Shown here piece by piece: positions 25,786 through 33,633 of a stretch of 64,000 nt of DNA (position 1 is the stretch's first letter; every line of letters starts with the position of its first letter). The position numbers and the translations under genes were made by a program. The notes under the pieces are model-generated. The model saw only the letters and a list, made by a program, of their open reading frames with translations, did no database searches and had not been told where the DNA came from. The DNA is from Sphingomonas kyeonggiensis. GTDB taxonomy: Bacteria; Pseudomonadota; Alphaproteobacteria; Sphingomonadales; Sphingomonadaceae. The stretch lies in contig NZ_JACIEH010000001.1 in assembly GCF_014196745.1 (NCBI RefSeq), positions 310,001 to 374,000 on the forward strand, written 5' to 3'.

Positions 25786-26217
25786 CTACCACAGGGCCCG
25801 GATGGCTAGGACGCAAGCGAGAAAAGCGGCGATCCAGAGCAGCAGCGTTGCCGTCGCCCCTTCGGCGCGCAAACCCATGACCTGAATCATGGCGCCGCCG
25901 CCGATGCAGCGCGCAACGGCAACGATCGTGAGGCTAAGCAAGGCGGCCGCAGGAATCCCAACGATCGCAGGACCATGAGCCAAAACGAGCCTGAGAAGCT
26001 GGGCGTCCGGCAAGCGACGGACGAGCGTGACGATGCCAATGGTCGTCGTCGCGCAGGTGACGATCGCGATGACGAGTGCGCTTCCGCGGACCGGCCAGAA
26101 TGCCTCGATCGCGGCTGGGGCAACGGCGGTCGATGGCATCGGGCTGGTTGATCCTCCCGTGCCTCCGCGCTGCGGCGAAGTGGTCGGGGCCGTGGGTGGT
26201 GGGGTTACCACGGTCAT
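25786..26217 (-). CDS. Small multi-span membrane protein of the element operon
   Basis: A 143-residue protein with a Pro/Thr/Ser-rich N-terminus and about three hydrophobic segments: SALVIAIVTCATTTIGIVTL, an alanine-rich stretch containing IPAAALLSLTIVAVA, and ATLLLWIAAFLACVLAI. I recognise no family. Its ATG overlaps the stop of the base-modification gene by 4 bases, so translation is coupled. It could anchor other products of the operon to the membrane; that is inference. Confidence 0.75.
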   Translation of the reverse strand: MTVVTPPPTAPTTSPQRGGTGGSTSPMPSTAVAPAAIEAFWPVRGSALVIAIVTCATTTIGIVTLVRRLPDAQLLRLVLAHGPAIVGIPAAALLSLTIVAVARCIGGGAMIQVMGLRAEGATATLLLWIAAFLACVLAIRALW

Positions 26218-27215
26218 GCAAAAAGGCTTCGCTTGTGCATGCCGAGCGCTGGTATGGTCAGATCAGGCGTGGTCACGTCGAGCCCCCATTTCGGCGGAAA
26301 CATCGGCGCAGGGATCGGCCTGAGCGTTGCCCGAAAACTCTGCTTGATGCGCGTCCGCCCGCTGATCCCCGCGAACTGCGGATGCGAGACGCGGGCATAT
26401 TTTGAAATTTCACATAGTAGGTTCTGGCAGTCAATCGGCTGGAGCCTGCGTCCGTAGAGCGTCCGAAAGTCGATACCACGGGCTCCTAAGGCGCTTTCCT
26501 GCTGATCGCAGATCCAATGAATCACTTCCTCCGGGCTCTGGCCATCCAGATTCTCGAAACATTTGGCCAGACCGTCGAGCGCGCCCGGTCCCGCCACAAC
26601 GAACGCGGCTTCGTCATGATCGAGTAACGCCGAATAATTGAGGTCGATCGCGTACTGGAAAGCGAGGAACGGGCCAATGCCGGACCAGCGGAGCAGCGCC
26701 TCATATACAGCTTCCAGCGTCGGCAATTGCTGCAGCCGTTGCGAAAGTCGCTGGTCCATCATGTCGGCAATGAGGGCGAGATGGTTGGCGTGCTTGCGTG
26801 CGTGGCCATAGCGCGGTGAGGGCATGATATAAGCCGCTGAATAGATGCGGCGCCCCGACTGCATCAGCATGCTGAGGGTCGCGTCGATGCGATTGAGATC
26901 GACATTGGCCCAGGTCAGCGGTCCGAACTTCGCCTCGAGCACTTCCCAGGTGTCGATCCGGTTGAAGATCTTGAACAGGATGGTGCGGAAGAAGAGCTCG
27001 TCGGGCGTGCTCGGCCGATCGGATCGGTATTGTACCTCGCGGATGAGGTACTGGCTCACACGGTCGCTTGCCCGATAACTGTTGGTGAACCGGTAGTTCG
27101 CCAGAACCTGGTCATCCGTCCACGGGCCTTCTGGGTCGGCCAGGCGCCTAAAGTAGATACGCTGTCGCTCGGCAGCGAATTTCCAATAAAGGTCAAATAC
27201 TTCAGTTATTTGCAT
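26214..27215 (-). CDS. Predicted DNA-base hypermodification protein (5-hmdU kinase helical-domain family)
   Basis: A 333-residue, mainly helical protein. The N-terminal pattern, with YWKFAAERQRIYFRR, PWTDDQVLANYRFTNSYRASD and FFRTILFKIFNRIDTWEVLE, matches what I know as the HMUDK_hel / alpha-glutamyl-putrescinyl-thymine pyrophosphorylase-like family. Later parts (GIGPFLAFQYAIDLNY, GPGALDGLAKCF) recall helix-hairpin-helix DNA glycosylases. Such proteins were predicted from gene context to process 5-hydroxymethyl-uracil in phage and bacterial DNA. I chose the ATG at 27215 because the conserved region begins just after it; the frame is open to 27257. It follows the deaminase-fold gene by 99 bp and overlaps the membrane protein gene. 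Confidence 0.7.
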   Translation of the reverse strand: MQITEVFDLYWKFAAERQRIYFRRLADPEGPWTDDQVLANYRFTNSYRASDRVSQYLIREVQYRSDRPSTPDELFFRTILFKIFNRIDTWEVLEAKFGPLTWANVDLNRIDATLSMLMQSGRRIYSAAYIMPSPRYGHARKHANHLALIADMMDQRLSQRLQQLPTLEAVYEALLRWSGIGPFLAFQYAIDLNYSALLDHDEAAFVVAGPGALDGLAKCFENLDGQSPEEVIHWICDQQESALGARGIDFRTLYGRRLQPIDCQNLLCEISKYARVSHPQFAGISGRTRIKQSFRATLRPIPAPMFPPKWGLDVTTPDLTIPALGMHKRSLFA

Positions 27216-27314
27216 CGTGTACCAGGATGGTCGGAGCGATCGGGAGCCGCCGTCCACATCCGCATCGCGTCGTACTCGACAGCGCCCGATCCGGGCGGCC
27301 CTCGCTCTCTCCGG

Positions 27315-28085
27315 TCAGTTCGCGTTCGTCAAGCTGTTCTGGCCGGCACCGGTCGTGTTCGTCGCGCTTTGGCTGACATTCGCGACGATGGCCGAATTGG
27401 CGGGTTCAGGTGGGCGATCTATCCCGCATTGCTTGAGCCCCAACGTCAACAGCACACCCGCCGCCAGCCCGAATCCCCATTTGAGTACGGCCTGTTCGCG
27501 CTCGAGCGTCGTGACACGGTCGGTCAATTTCTTCTCGGTCTCGCTGATCTTACTCTCGAGTCCAGCAAAGGACTGGATGCCGGCGGCCAGCGGGCCTGTC
27601 AGATGCGAGGGAATATTGGCATAGCCGATCTTAGTCTGCGCCGGTCCCGCCTCTGTGAGATCGGCATACCAGATCAGAAAGCACTCCTCGTTGCGCGACA
27701 GATGCACTGCATTGGGCCCGGCGTTGAACACCGAGAAGAGCAGCTTGCCCTTGAAGCCTGGGTCAACGTGGAATCCGGAGACGTTGACCAATCCCGCAAA
27801 CTTGTAGCTTGCCCGGATCGAAATGAGCGCGAGTGCTTCCGCGGGCACTTCGATCTCCTCTTCGGTCAAGATGAAACCGAACTGGCCGGGCGGAACCGTA
27901 AACCCCATGCCGGGGGTGAGCTGGGTCTTGGCCTTATTGCGTAGGTCGCCGGGCTGACCGGTTGGCGAGACATATACTTCCTCGCCGACGCTCAGCCGAT
28001 ATGCTGCGCCATCAAGTCGTATCGCGTCGTAGCTCGGGATAAGCTTTGGGAGCTCGCGAGCGAGCCTCTTGCTACCCCAGAACAT
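27315..28085 (-). CDS. Membrane-anchored dCTP deaminase/dUTPase-fold protein
   Basis: A 256-residue protein. Residues 1-150 match the trimeric dCTP deaminase/dUTPase fold: YRLSVGEEVYV, LISIRASYKFAGL and SGFHVDPGFKGKLLFSVFNAG. At the position of the catalytic Glu of dCTP deaminase (LEFYN in E. coli Dcd) it has Ser (FSVFN), which looks more like dUTPase (ISVWN). The Asp of HVDPGFKG is kept. It may therefore be a dUTPase or a binding protein rather than a deaminase. The C-terminus adds a coiled coil (LESKISETEKKLTDRVTTLE) and one membrane helix (WGFGLAAGVLLTLGL), unusual for this fold. The start at 28085 overlaps the previous gene by 14 bases. Confidence 0.75.
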   Translation of the reverse strand: MFWGSKRLARELPKLIPSYDAIRLDGAAYRLSVGEEVYVSPTGQPGDLRNKAKTQLTPGMGFTVPPGQFGFILTEEEIEVPAEALALISIRASYKFAGLVNVSGFHVDPGFKGKLLFSVFNAGPNAVHLSRNEECFLIWYADLTEAGPAQTKIGYANIPSHLTGPLAAGIQSFAGLESKISETEKKLTDRVTTLEREQAVLKWGFGLAAGVLLTLGLKQCGIDRPPEPANSAIVANVSQSATNTTGAGQNSLTNAN

Positions 28086-28647
28086 TTTCGTTTCGGACCG
28101 GCTGGCGTTGCTGGATGAAATCGTCGAACGGCGAGCGCTTCTCGACGTCGCGCAGCCGCGTCTTGTAGGCGGGAACAATATCGATGCCGTGCACGCTGGC
28201 GCCGTGCAGCACAACCGCCGCCAAAGCTGTGTTGGCCTGTTTCATCAGCGCCTTAAATGGCAAGTCCTCGATATGGTCGAGCGATTCGCAGGCCTTAGCC
28301 AAAGCGCCCGTCTCTTTGATGAAGGCCCGCCACACCGGCACCGACCCCTCTTGGTTGTCGCCGCGAATATCGACGTTACGCCCCGCCAGGTCCCGCGACA
28401 GATCCTGCCCCAGCGTGTTACCAACCGCGAGGATGATCGCGAAAGCGTCAACCAACGCTCGTTCAGCAAGCGCCGAATCATTGCGATCATCGGCGTCGAG
28501 GAGATAGGCAGCATATTTGGCCATATGCAGGGCGAAATGCTTCATCCGCGTTGCCGGCGGCATCGAAGCGATATCACGGTGATAGGCGTCATCATGCACC
28601 AGTTGGTGCCATTGCAGATCGCGCAAAATGCCCGTTACGTCCGTCAC
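28072..28647 (-). CDS. All-alpha protein of the element operon, possibly MazG-like
   Basis: A 191-residue protein rich in helices (HFALHMAKYAAYLLDADD, ERALVDAFAIILAVGNTLG, FKALMKQANTALAAVVLHG). Its size and composition and its place between nucleotide genes suggest an all-alpha dNTP pyrophosphohydrolase of the MazG kind, but I cannot see a clear EExxE metal-binding motif. Function therefore remains open. It overlaps the thymidylate-synthase-like gene by 4 bases upstream and the deaminase-fold gene by 14 bases downstream, which ties it to the pathway. Confidence 0.6.
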   Translation of the reverse strand: MTDVTGILRDLQWHQLVHDDAYHRDIASMPPATRMKHFALHMAKYAAYLLDADDRNDSALAERALVDAFAIILAVGNTLGQDLSRDLAGRNVDIRGDNQEGSVPVWRAFIKETGALAKACESLDHIEDLPFKALMKQANTALAAVVLHGASVHGIDIVPAYKTRLRDVEKRSPFDDFIQQRQPVRNENVLG

Positions 28648-29465
28648 GCCAAAGCTTCCCCATGTTCCCGCTCGCGGTCAAGACCACGCGTGCATTCGGC
28701 GATCAGCCCATCGACATCAGACTTCGTCCAATGACCACCACAGCTCCCGCCATCCCCACGATCGATTTTCGCATAGGTAGAATTGATCGTTAGACCGCCG
28801 ATTGCCAAGCCGGTCTCGGACGCCAGGAAATATTGGAGTCTCCCAAGGCCAACGAGATTCCCGAACAATCGCCTAACATAATAATGCGATCGATAGGTAG
28901 CGTTCAGTCGAATCGTACCATCATGGACTTTGATGCTGAGATGGCTGAGACAAGGTCCGCCATAGAGCCGCCGGCGATCGGTCGTACCCTCGTAAATGGG
29001 AATGTCTTCCTCAAGCGGATGGCCCATGCCGAGCTCGAACGACGCCGTATATTTGCCGTGGGCGCGAATCTTCGCGACCATATCCTTGAGCGGATTGTAG
29101 ATCTTTCCGTCCCGATCTTTCTGCCGCAACAGTCGATAGGCATAGGTACCCCAATTCCGATCAGATCGCGCGGCATGGATGGTCTTTATGCGCGGCGGAT
29201 AGATCTCGAACACGGCTTCGCTGCCGCCCCGCATATATTCGTCGAGCGGGAAGATCGTCTCAGCGACGGTGTGGATGCTGTACGCGCCATGCCTTTTAAA
29301 GAACGCATCGACGATCTCGTAGATCGCGCGGTCCTCGGCCTCGAGAACCGTCGGCTCGCGAACGTGCAGAAAGACGTCGAAATCCTCGTTGCGCGGGCAC
29401 GCATCTACATGCTGCACGGCCTTGAGCCACACCTCAGGGATCGTTCGGCCTTGGAGCAGTTCCAT
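28644..29465 (-). CDS. Thymidylate-synthase-like enzyme (possible dUMP hydroxymethylase)
   Basis: A 273-residue protein with the ThyA fold. GGPCLSHLS carries the nucleophile Cys172, YRSHYY the phosphate-binding Arg192, and LFGNLVGLGRLQ has Asn203 where ThyA uses Asn to select dUMP (dCMP enzymes have Asp there). The N-terminal SDRNWGTYAYRLL equals the usual GxxYGxxxR-type element. The GDxHxY motif of true ThyA is altered to STYAKI. Together with its neighbours this suggests dUMP or a similar nucleotide is modified at C5, perhaps to hydroxymethyl-dUMP. It starts 2 bp after the papain-like gene and overlaps the next gene. Confidence 0.75.
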   Translation of the reverse strand: MELLQGRTIPEVWLKAVQHVDACPRNEDFDVFLHVREPTVLEAEDRAIYEIVDAFFKRHGAYSIHTVAETIFPLDEYMRGGSEAVFEIYPPRIKTIHAARSDRNWGTYAYRLLRQKDRDGKIYNPLKDMVAKIRAHGKYTASFELGMGHPLEEDIPIYEGTTDRRRLYGGPCLSHLSIKVHDGTIRLNATYRSHYYVRRLFGNLVGLGRLQYFLASETGLAIGGLTINSTYAKIDRGDGGSCGGHWTKSDVDGLIAECTRGLDREREHGEALA

Positions 29466-29467
29466 CC

Positions 29468-30106
29468 TTACCTCATCACGATTGCGGCTGTCTGATGCAG
29501 ATGATGCTCGACATAGTCTTGCCGCAGCCAGGCATGACCATTGAGCCCCCAGTCTATGCCCCAGCTGTTGCGGACCAACAGAAAGCGTCCATCCCGATCC
29601 GCACCGTGCCCGATTGCGAGTAACGCATGCCCACCCCGAACGATGTCGCCGGCCTCGGCAACCACTCGACCATCGGCATCGGGCACATAGAAGGCGTCGC
29701 TGATCAAGAGACCAAGAACGACCGGACGTTCGGCATCAAGCTCAGCGACGATCTCATCGAACGTCAGCCTACCGACGCTGAGCGCACCGCGAAACGATTG
29801 GACGGCGAGTGACGGCGGCGCCCAGCCAGCGGGGATCGTGTCAAGATAAGGCCAGTGGGCTTCAACCGGCTGGCCATCGTGCATAAGCGCCTCGGCGGCG
29901 GCCTCCATCGTCGTGCCGGCATGCGGGCTCGCTCCCGGCGTGCGCGAGACGGCATGGAAATAGAGATACTCGACCGAGAGATGCTCATCGACGCGCGCAA
30001 GATTCTCGTTGGCGGCGGAGGTCGCGAAGGCAAGGCAGGTCGGCCGGTTGCCTTGAGAGCGGACCGCCAGCAACGTGGGCCGCAAATCCCGGACGGCCCG
30101 GATCAT
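29468..30106 (-). CDS. Papain-like (C1) cysteine peptidase
   Basis: A 212-residue peptidase with all key residues of the papain clan: Gln18 (SQGNRPTC), nucleophile Cys24 (TCLAFATSAANE), His160 (GGHALLAIGHG) and Asn180 (VRNSWGIDWGLNG). It has no signal peptide and no propeptide, so it should act in the cytoplasm and needs other control. The start is ATG at 30106, in a 4-base overlap with the stop of the ImmA-inhibitor gene. The order inhibitor-fusion gene then peptidase gene suggests the first product holds the second in check. Cytoplasmic papain-like enzymes are uncommon in bacteria. Confidence 0.88.
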   Translation of the reverse strand: MIRAVRDLRPTLLAVRSQGNRPTCLAFATSAANENLARVDEHLSVEYLYFHAVSRTPGASPHAGTTMEAAAEALMHDGQPVEAHWPYLDTIPAGWAPPSLAVQSFRGALSVGRLTFDEIVAELDAERPVVLGLLISDAFYVPDADGRVVAEAGDIVRGGHALLAIGHGADRDGRFLLVRNSWGIDWGLNGHAWLRQDYVEHHLHQTAAIVMR

Positions 30107-31122
30107 TGGTTCAATCCCAGGCGCTGCCGATCTATGCGCGAAAGGCCGGGCTGCTCCGGTCCCTGCAGGGCAATAGCGATCTCGAACGATGGGGCGTTTG
30201 GCAAACCCGTAGCCCAAGGCTGGCGCTCATTCAGCGCGACGCGGCCAAGCCCGCCATGGAGCGGGCGGGCGACGACAACGCGACGGGACGGCGCGCCGTA
30301 CAGCACCGGAGAAGTCTGAAACTGCGACCGATCTGCGAGTAACTCCCAGTCTTGGTCGCCAAGCGCCTCGACGCCCCAACGCTGCCCGCTGCTCGGCGAC
30401 TCATCAAGCTCGATACGAAGCAGGTCGTCGGGGTTGCCGACTAGAGTCGCACCATGATCGCGTTCGGTCACCTTCCAGACATCGGCCCATGAATCGCGAG
30501 GCTTGTGTCCTTCGCCGAGACCAACCTTTAGGTCGCCTAGCTTGACGCGGCTGAGCTCGCGGACCTGCTCATACGGGAGGATTTGGTGGCTCAGGAGGCC
30601 CCAGCAAGTCGCTTCGTAGCTCGCAACCATGCGCAACGAGAGCTGATAGATGGTTTCGGGGCGGCGCAGGTCGTGCGCGAGGGTCCACCCTTGCGCCTGG
30701 ATGTGGTGCCGATAGAGCCACCTCGGTAACAGGAACTCGGCCGCGAACGCCTCTGCCGCGACTTCATGTAAATCCCGCCCATCGGTCGGCGAATTGGGGC
30801 CGCGTTCGAGAATCTCCTGATCGACGCTTCCCTCATGCCCTAACGTGTCATGACCAAGCTCATGGGCGGCGGTAAACCGTTGAATATGTAGGCCGCGTCT
30901 GGTCGTGACCATGATGCCACGCAAGGGGGCGGGCAAGCAAAGTCCGAGGGCGGAATCGAGCGGCTTGAATACGAGCGGGATATCGAGGTCGCCGATCGCT
31001 TCGAAGACATCCACAAAGCCTTGCCCCTCCGTCACCCGACGGCGCAGATCGAGATCTGCGTGGAGCCGGTTTGCGGCAGCAACGGCCTCAAGGCGTGCAG
31101 CGGCGGCTGGCGACCTAGCCAT
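30103..31122 (-). CDS. ImmA/IrrE metallopeptidase fused to a chagasin-like (I42) inhibitor domain
   Basis: A 339-residue two-domain protein. The first part is an ImmA/IrrE (M78) peptidase with HELGH at 87-91 (FTAAHELGHDTLGHEG) and more acidic residues after it. The C-terminal part (about 229-320) has the chagasin/I42 cysteine-peptidase-inhibitor pattern: LLRIELDESPSSGQRW, then ARPLHGGLGRVALNERQPW. I42 proteins block papain-like enzymes, and such an enzyme is encoded next. ImmA-type peptidases usually cut a paired HTH regulator, which is encoded just before. The ATG at 31122 overlaps the regulator stop by 8 bases. This fusion links sensing, regulator cleavage and protease inhibition in one protein. 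Confidence 0.8.
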   Translation of the reverse strand: MARSPAAAARLEAVAAANRLHADLDLRRRVTEGQGFVDVFEAIGDLDIPLVFKPLDSALGLCLPAPLRGIMVTTRRGLHIQRFTAAHELGHDTLGHEGSVDQEILERGPNSPTDGRDLHEVAAEAFAAEFLLPRWLYRHHIQAQGWTLAHDLRRPETIYQLSLRMVASYEATCWGLLSHQILPYEQVRELSRVKLGDLKVGLGEGHKPRDSWADVWKVTERDHGATLVGNPDDLLRIELDESPSSGQRWGVEALGDQDWELLADRSQFQTSPVLYGAPSRRVVVARPLHGGLGRVALNERQPWATGLPNAPSFEIAIALQGPEQPGLSRIDRQRLGLNQ

Positions 31123-31471
31123 TGCCGCCCACCTTGGGGGAGCGGGCTTGCAGGAACTCGGCGAAGCGCAACAGTTCGTCGCGATCATTCGCCGATAACT
31201 CGGTCGCCGCACGGGCGAGCGCCTTAACGCTCTCCGGAAGCGGAGGTAGCTGCGACACACCGGCAAGCGCATCGACCGACTGGCCATATACTTTGGCGAA
31301 CCGCGCCAGTTCCTCCGAATCTACCTTGCGGCGACCATGCTCAATCAATGAAAGCGCCGAGCGCGAAATCCCCACGGCGGTCGCCGCCTCTTCCTGCGTT
31401 AGCTCTAAGAACTCGCGCGCCTTGCGAAGGCGTTCGCCGATACCTCCGCTATTTCCCGTCTCTTCGGTCAT
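31115..31471 (-). CDS. XRE-family HTH regulator
   Basis: A 118-residue regulator with one helix-turn-helix of the Cro/CI type (GERLRKAREFLELTQEEA, then VGISRSALSLIEHGRRK) and a helical tail. The start is ATG at 31471, with GAGG 7 bases upstream; the longer frame to 31498 would overlap the previous gene. It precedes and overlaps the ImmA-type peptidase gene, the usual pairing in which the peptidase destroys the repressor. It probably represses the element operon. Confidence 0.9.
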   Translation of the reverse strand: MTEETGNSGGIGERLRKAREFLELTQEEAATAVGISRSALSLIEHGRRKVDSEELARFAKVYGQSVDALAGVSQLPPLPESVKALARAATELSANDRDELLRFAEFLQARSPKVGGNG

Positions 31472-31481
31472 CGGGCGTTCC

Positions 31482-31853
31482 TCAAGCCGGCTCGGCAACT
31501 TTGGCAGGGCGGCGCTTTTTCACCTTCAGCTCGCCGGTATAGACGCGCTCAAGTTTGGGCATCAGATCGTTGATCATTTCCTCGCAACTCTCATAGCCAC
31601 CGCGCTTGATGATCTCGGGCGGAAGCTCGATTTCTAGTACCGCGCGCGTTACGCGGGCCGCATCCACTACTCGCTTGGAATCGATTGCCGGTCGCATACC
31701 AATGATCGATCCGCCGCCGCCGGCCGGCGCCGGTGGCGCAGGCGACCCGTCTATCGGCGCGGTTTCCTCTTCGAACCAAGCCTCCAGCTCCCGGATAAGG
31801 AGTGCCGACTTTTCCTTGAACCGTTTTCTCTTCTCTTCGATGTCCGCATTCAT
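31482..31853 (-). CDS. Hypothetical protein, first gene of the element operon
   Basis: A 123-residue protein not recognised. It starts with a charged helix (MNADIEEKRKRFKEKSALLI), has a Pro/Ala/Gly linker and ends in a basic tail (KVKKRRPAKVAEPA). Gene size, start codon and the close 10-bp gap to the HTH gene support that it is real. Bases 31854-32080 upstream are free of genes and AT-richer; a TTGACA lies at 31910-31905 on the minus strand, but no clear -10 follows at the right distance. Confidence 0.65.
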   Translation of the reverse strand: MNADIEEKRKRFKEKSALLIRELEAWFEEETAPIDGSPAPPAPAGGGGSIIGMRPAIDSKRVVDAARVTRAVLEIELPPEIIKRGGYESCEEMINDLMPKLERVYTGELKVKKRRPAKVAEPA

Positions 31854-32080
31854 AACAGACCTCGCGTTCGATTATCTAACAAAGATGGTATGCGATGTCG
31901 GAATTGTCAACGGCCAATCAAGTGTCGCCAAGCGCCACGCCGCTACGGACTCCCACTGAAGGAAGGATCACCACATCACGAGGGGCTCATTTGATCGCGT
32001 TCCACACGGGGATCACCATAATCATGGCTTCGATTTCCTGGTCGAATAGCTGACACTGAGCGATGTTGGGTAGCTAGGCT

Positions 32081-33457
32081 TCAGGATGGGCGGCGTGCCA
32101 ATTGTCCGCGCTGGCGTCGACGCCGCACCGCCCGGCGGCGGTATGACGCGCTCGATGGCGACCTGTTAAATTCGGCACGGGTCGCCCGTCTGGAGCGCGT
32201 CGTGTCGGAGATCGAGCGTGCGATCTGCATGTCGATCTCGCTCTGGAATGGCAGCCCGGTTTTGAATTCTTCATTGAACGCCGGATTCCAGCAAACGACG
32301 AGAGGATTCCATTCGTTGACCGGATCGATGCGCCTTGAGGGCCGATAGGCGCTGAACACTACAGCGCCAATATGGGCCGAATCGCGTGTCGCGAAGAAAT
32401 AATTGGCGACCATCTGCAATCGTTCGGCGACATGTGGATAGAGAAGCTCGGAAAAGTCGAGATCATCGAACTGGACGGCTACAAAGGCTGTCTTATCGGT
32501 CGGCAGCTGCCGAGCTGCTGCCTTGAGTGCTTCGAGTTGCGGTTTGGTATGATCGTCCTCGACAAGGCTGCGCATCACGATGGTGAGGCCAGCATATTGG
32601 TCGGCAGTAGTTACGGCATGACAATTCGCACCAAACAATTCTTGCGCGCGTTCACGGAAGATTGTTCGATCGGTGATTGGATCAAATCCAAAATTCGCTG
32701 CGTAGCTGAGTTTCGCGACTTCGAAAAATGCGCCCCGAACCCTCGTCTCGAGCGGTTCGTTGACGATCTGCCTTACAGCCCCGGCGATCGCACGACGCGA
32801 GGCATCGGCGGCGGGCAGACGATCGTCGAGCGTGATCAAGATTATCGCGGGGACCGCCCGGGCGCTGCCGGGCGGCACCAAGGTGTCGAACAACTCGTGA
32901 ATGATGCGGTAGAAATCCTTCTGGTGAATACGCCGTCCCGCGTCCGCGCTGATATGCTTGCACTCGATCGTGAAAACGGTGCCGTTTCTCTCTCCTTCGA
33001 CATCGTAACGCGCGCTTTTTTCAAGATCGGGTAGATCTATCTCGAAGCCATGGCTGGAGAGCGCCGCAGCATGGAGTACCTCGATATAGAGGGGCGCAAA
33101 CCCACCGTCCGATTTGAGCGCGTCGCGCAGGCGGCCACGCAGTTCGGCACGACCGCGAGGGTTCAGGCGTGCATCGATTTCCACGCAGGTGGCCGCGAAA
33201 CGAAGCGCCGAAGTGCTGGCAGCACTTTCCATTCTAGGTGACAGACCGCCGGCTTTCTGTCGCCACCTCCTGAGATAGGCCAGTTCTAACTCAAGCCAGT
33301 GATAGCGCTCGACCACGTAGGACTGGAACGCCGTGCCACGTGCCTGTTGTAAGAGCGCGGTCGCACGCTTGTCCCACGCCTTGACGCCAATCATCGCGAC
33401 AAATCGCGGCAGGTAGGTCTGTAACCGGCCGATATCGCTGTGTAGGGGGAGCCGCAT
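32081..33457 (-). CDS. Putative PD-(D/E)xK-like nuclease of the element
   Basis: A 458-residue protein not matched to a named family. Its middle has Asp152 (SARYDVEGERNG) and a FTIECKHIS strand with Glu165 and Lys167, the D...ExK pattern of restriction-endonuclease-fold enzymes. The surrounding helices and the size fit a single-chain nuclease. A Ser/Arg-rich tail ends the protein. The ATG at 33457 begins MRLPLHSDIGRLQTYL; the frame is open to 33496. It is separated from the downstream operon by about 230 bp and is divergent from the integrase gene. It could be the nuclease arm of a modification-linked defence. Confidence 0.6.
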   Translation of the reverse strand: MRLPLHSDIGRLQTYLPRFVAMIGVKAWDKRATALLQQARGTAFQSYVVERYHWLELELAYLRRWRQKAGGLSPRMESAASTSALRFAATCVEIDARLNPRGRAELRGRLRDALKSDGGFAPLYIEVLHAAALSSHGFEIDLPDLEKSARYDVEGERNGTVFTIECKHISADAGRRIHQKDFYRIIHELFDTLVPPGSARAVPAIILITLDDRLPAADASRRAIAGAVRQIVNEPLETRVRGAFFEVAKLSYAANFGFDPITDRTIFRERAQELFGANCHAVTTADQYAGLTIVMRSLVEDDHTKPQLEALKAAARQLPTDKTAFVAVQFDDLDFSELLYPHVAERLQMVANYFFATRDSAHIGAVVFSAYRPSRRIDPVNEWNPLVVCWNPAFNEEFKTGLPFQSEIDMQIARSISDTTRSRRATRAEFNRSPSSASYRRRAVRRRRQRGQLARRPS

Positions 33458-33633
33458 TGCGAAGGACACTTTGGCGCAATGGCGCCAGGCTGTCACGGCC
33501 GCTTTCTGTCAGTTTGATCCTAGATCTTGCCGGTCGGCAGCCGGCCCAAATCACGACACAGGCGCATCCCGGAAATCCGACCGCAACCTTTGCCCGCAGA
33601 TGGAGCCATCCCTCAATCATAGAGGGATTATCA

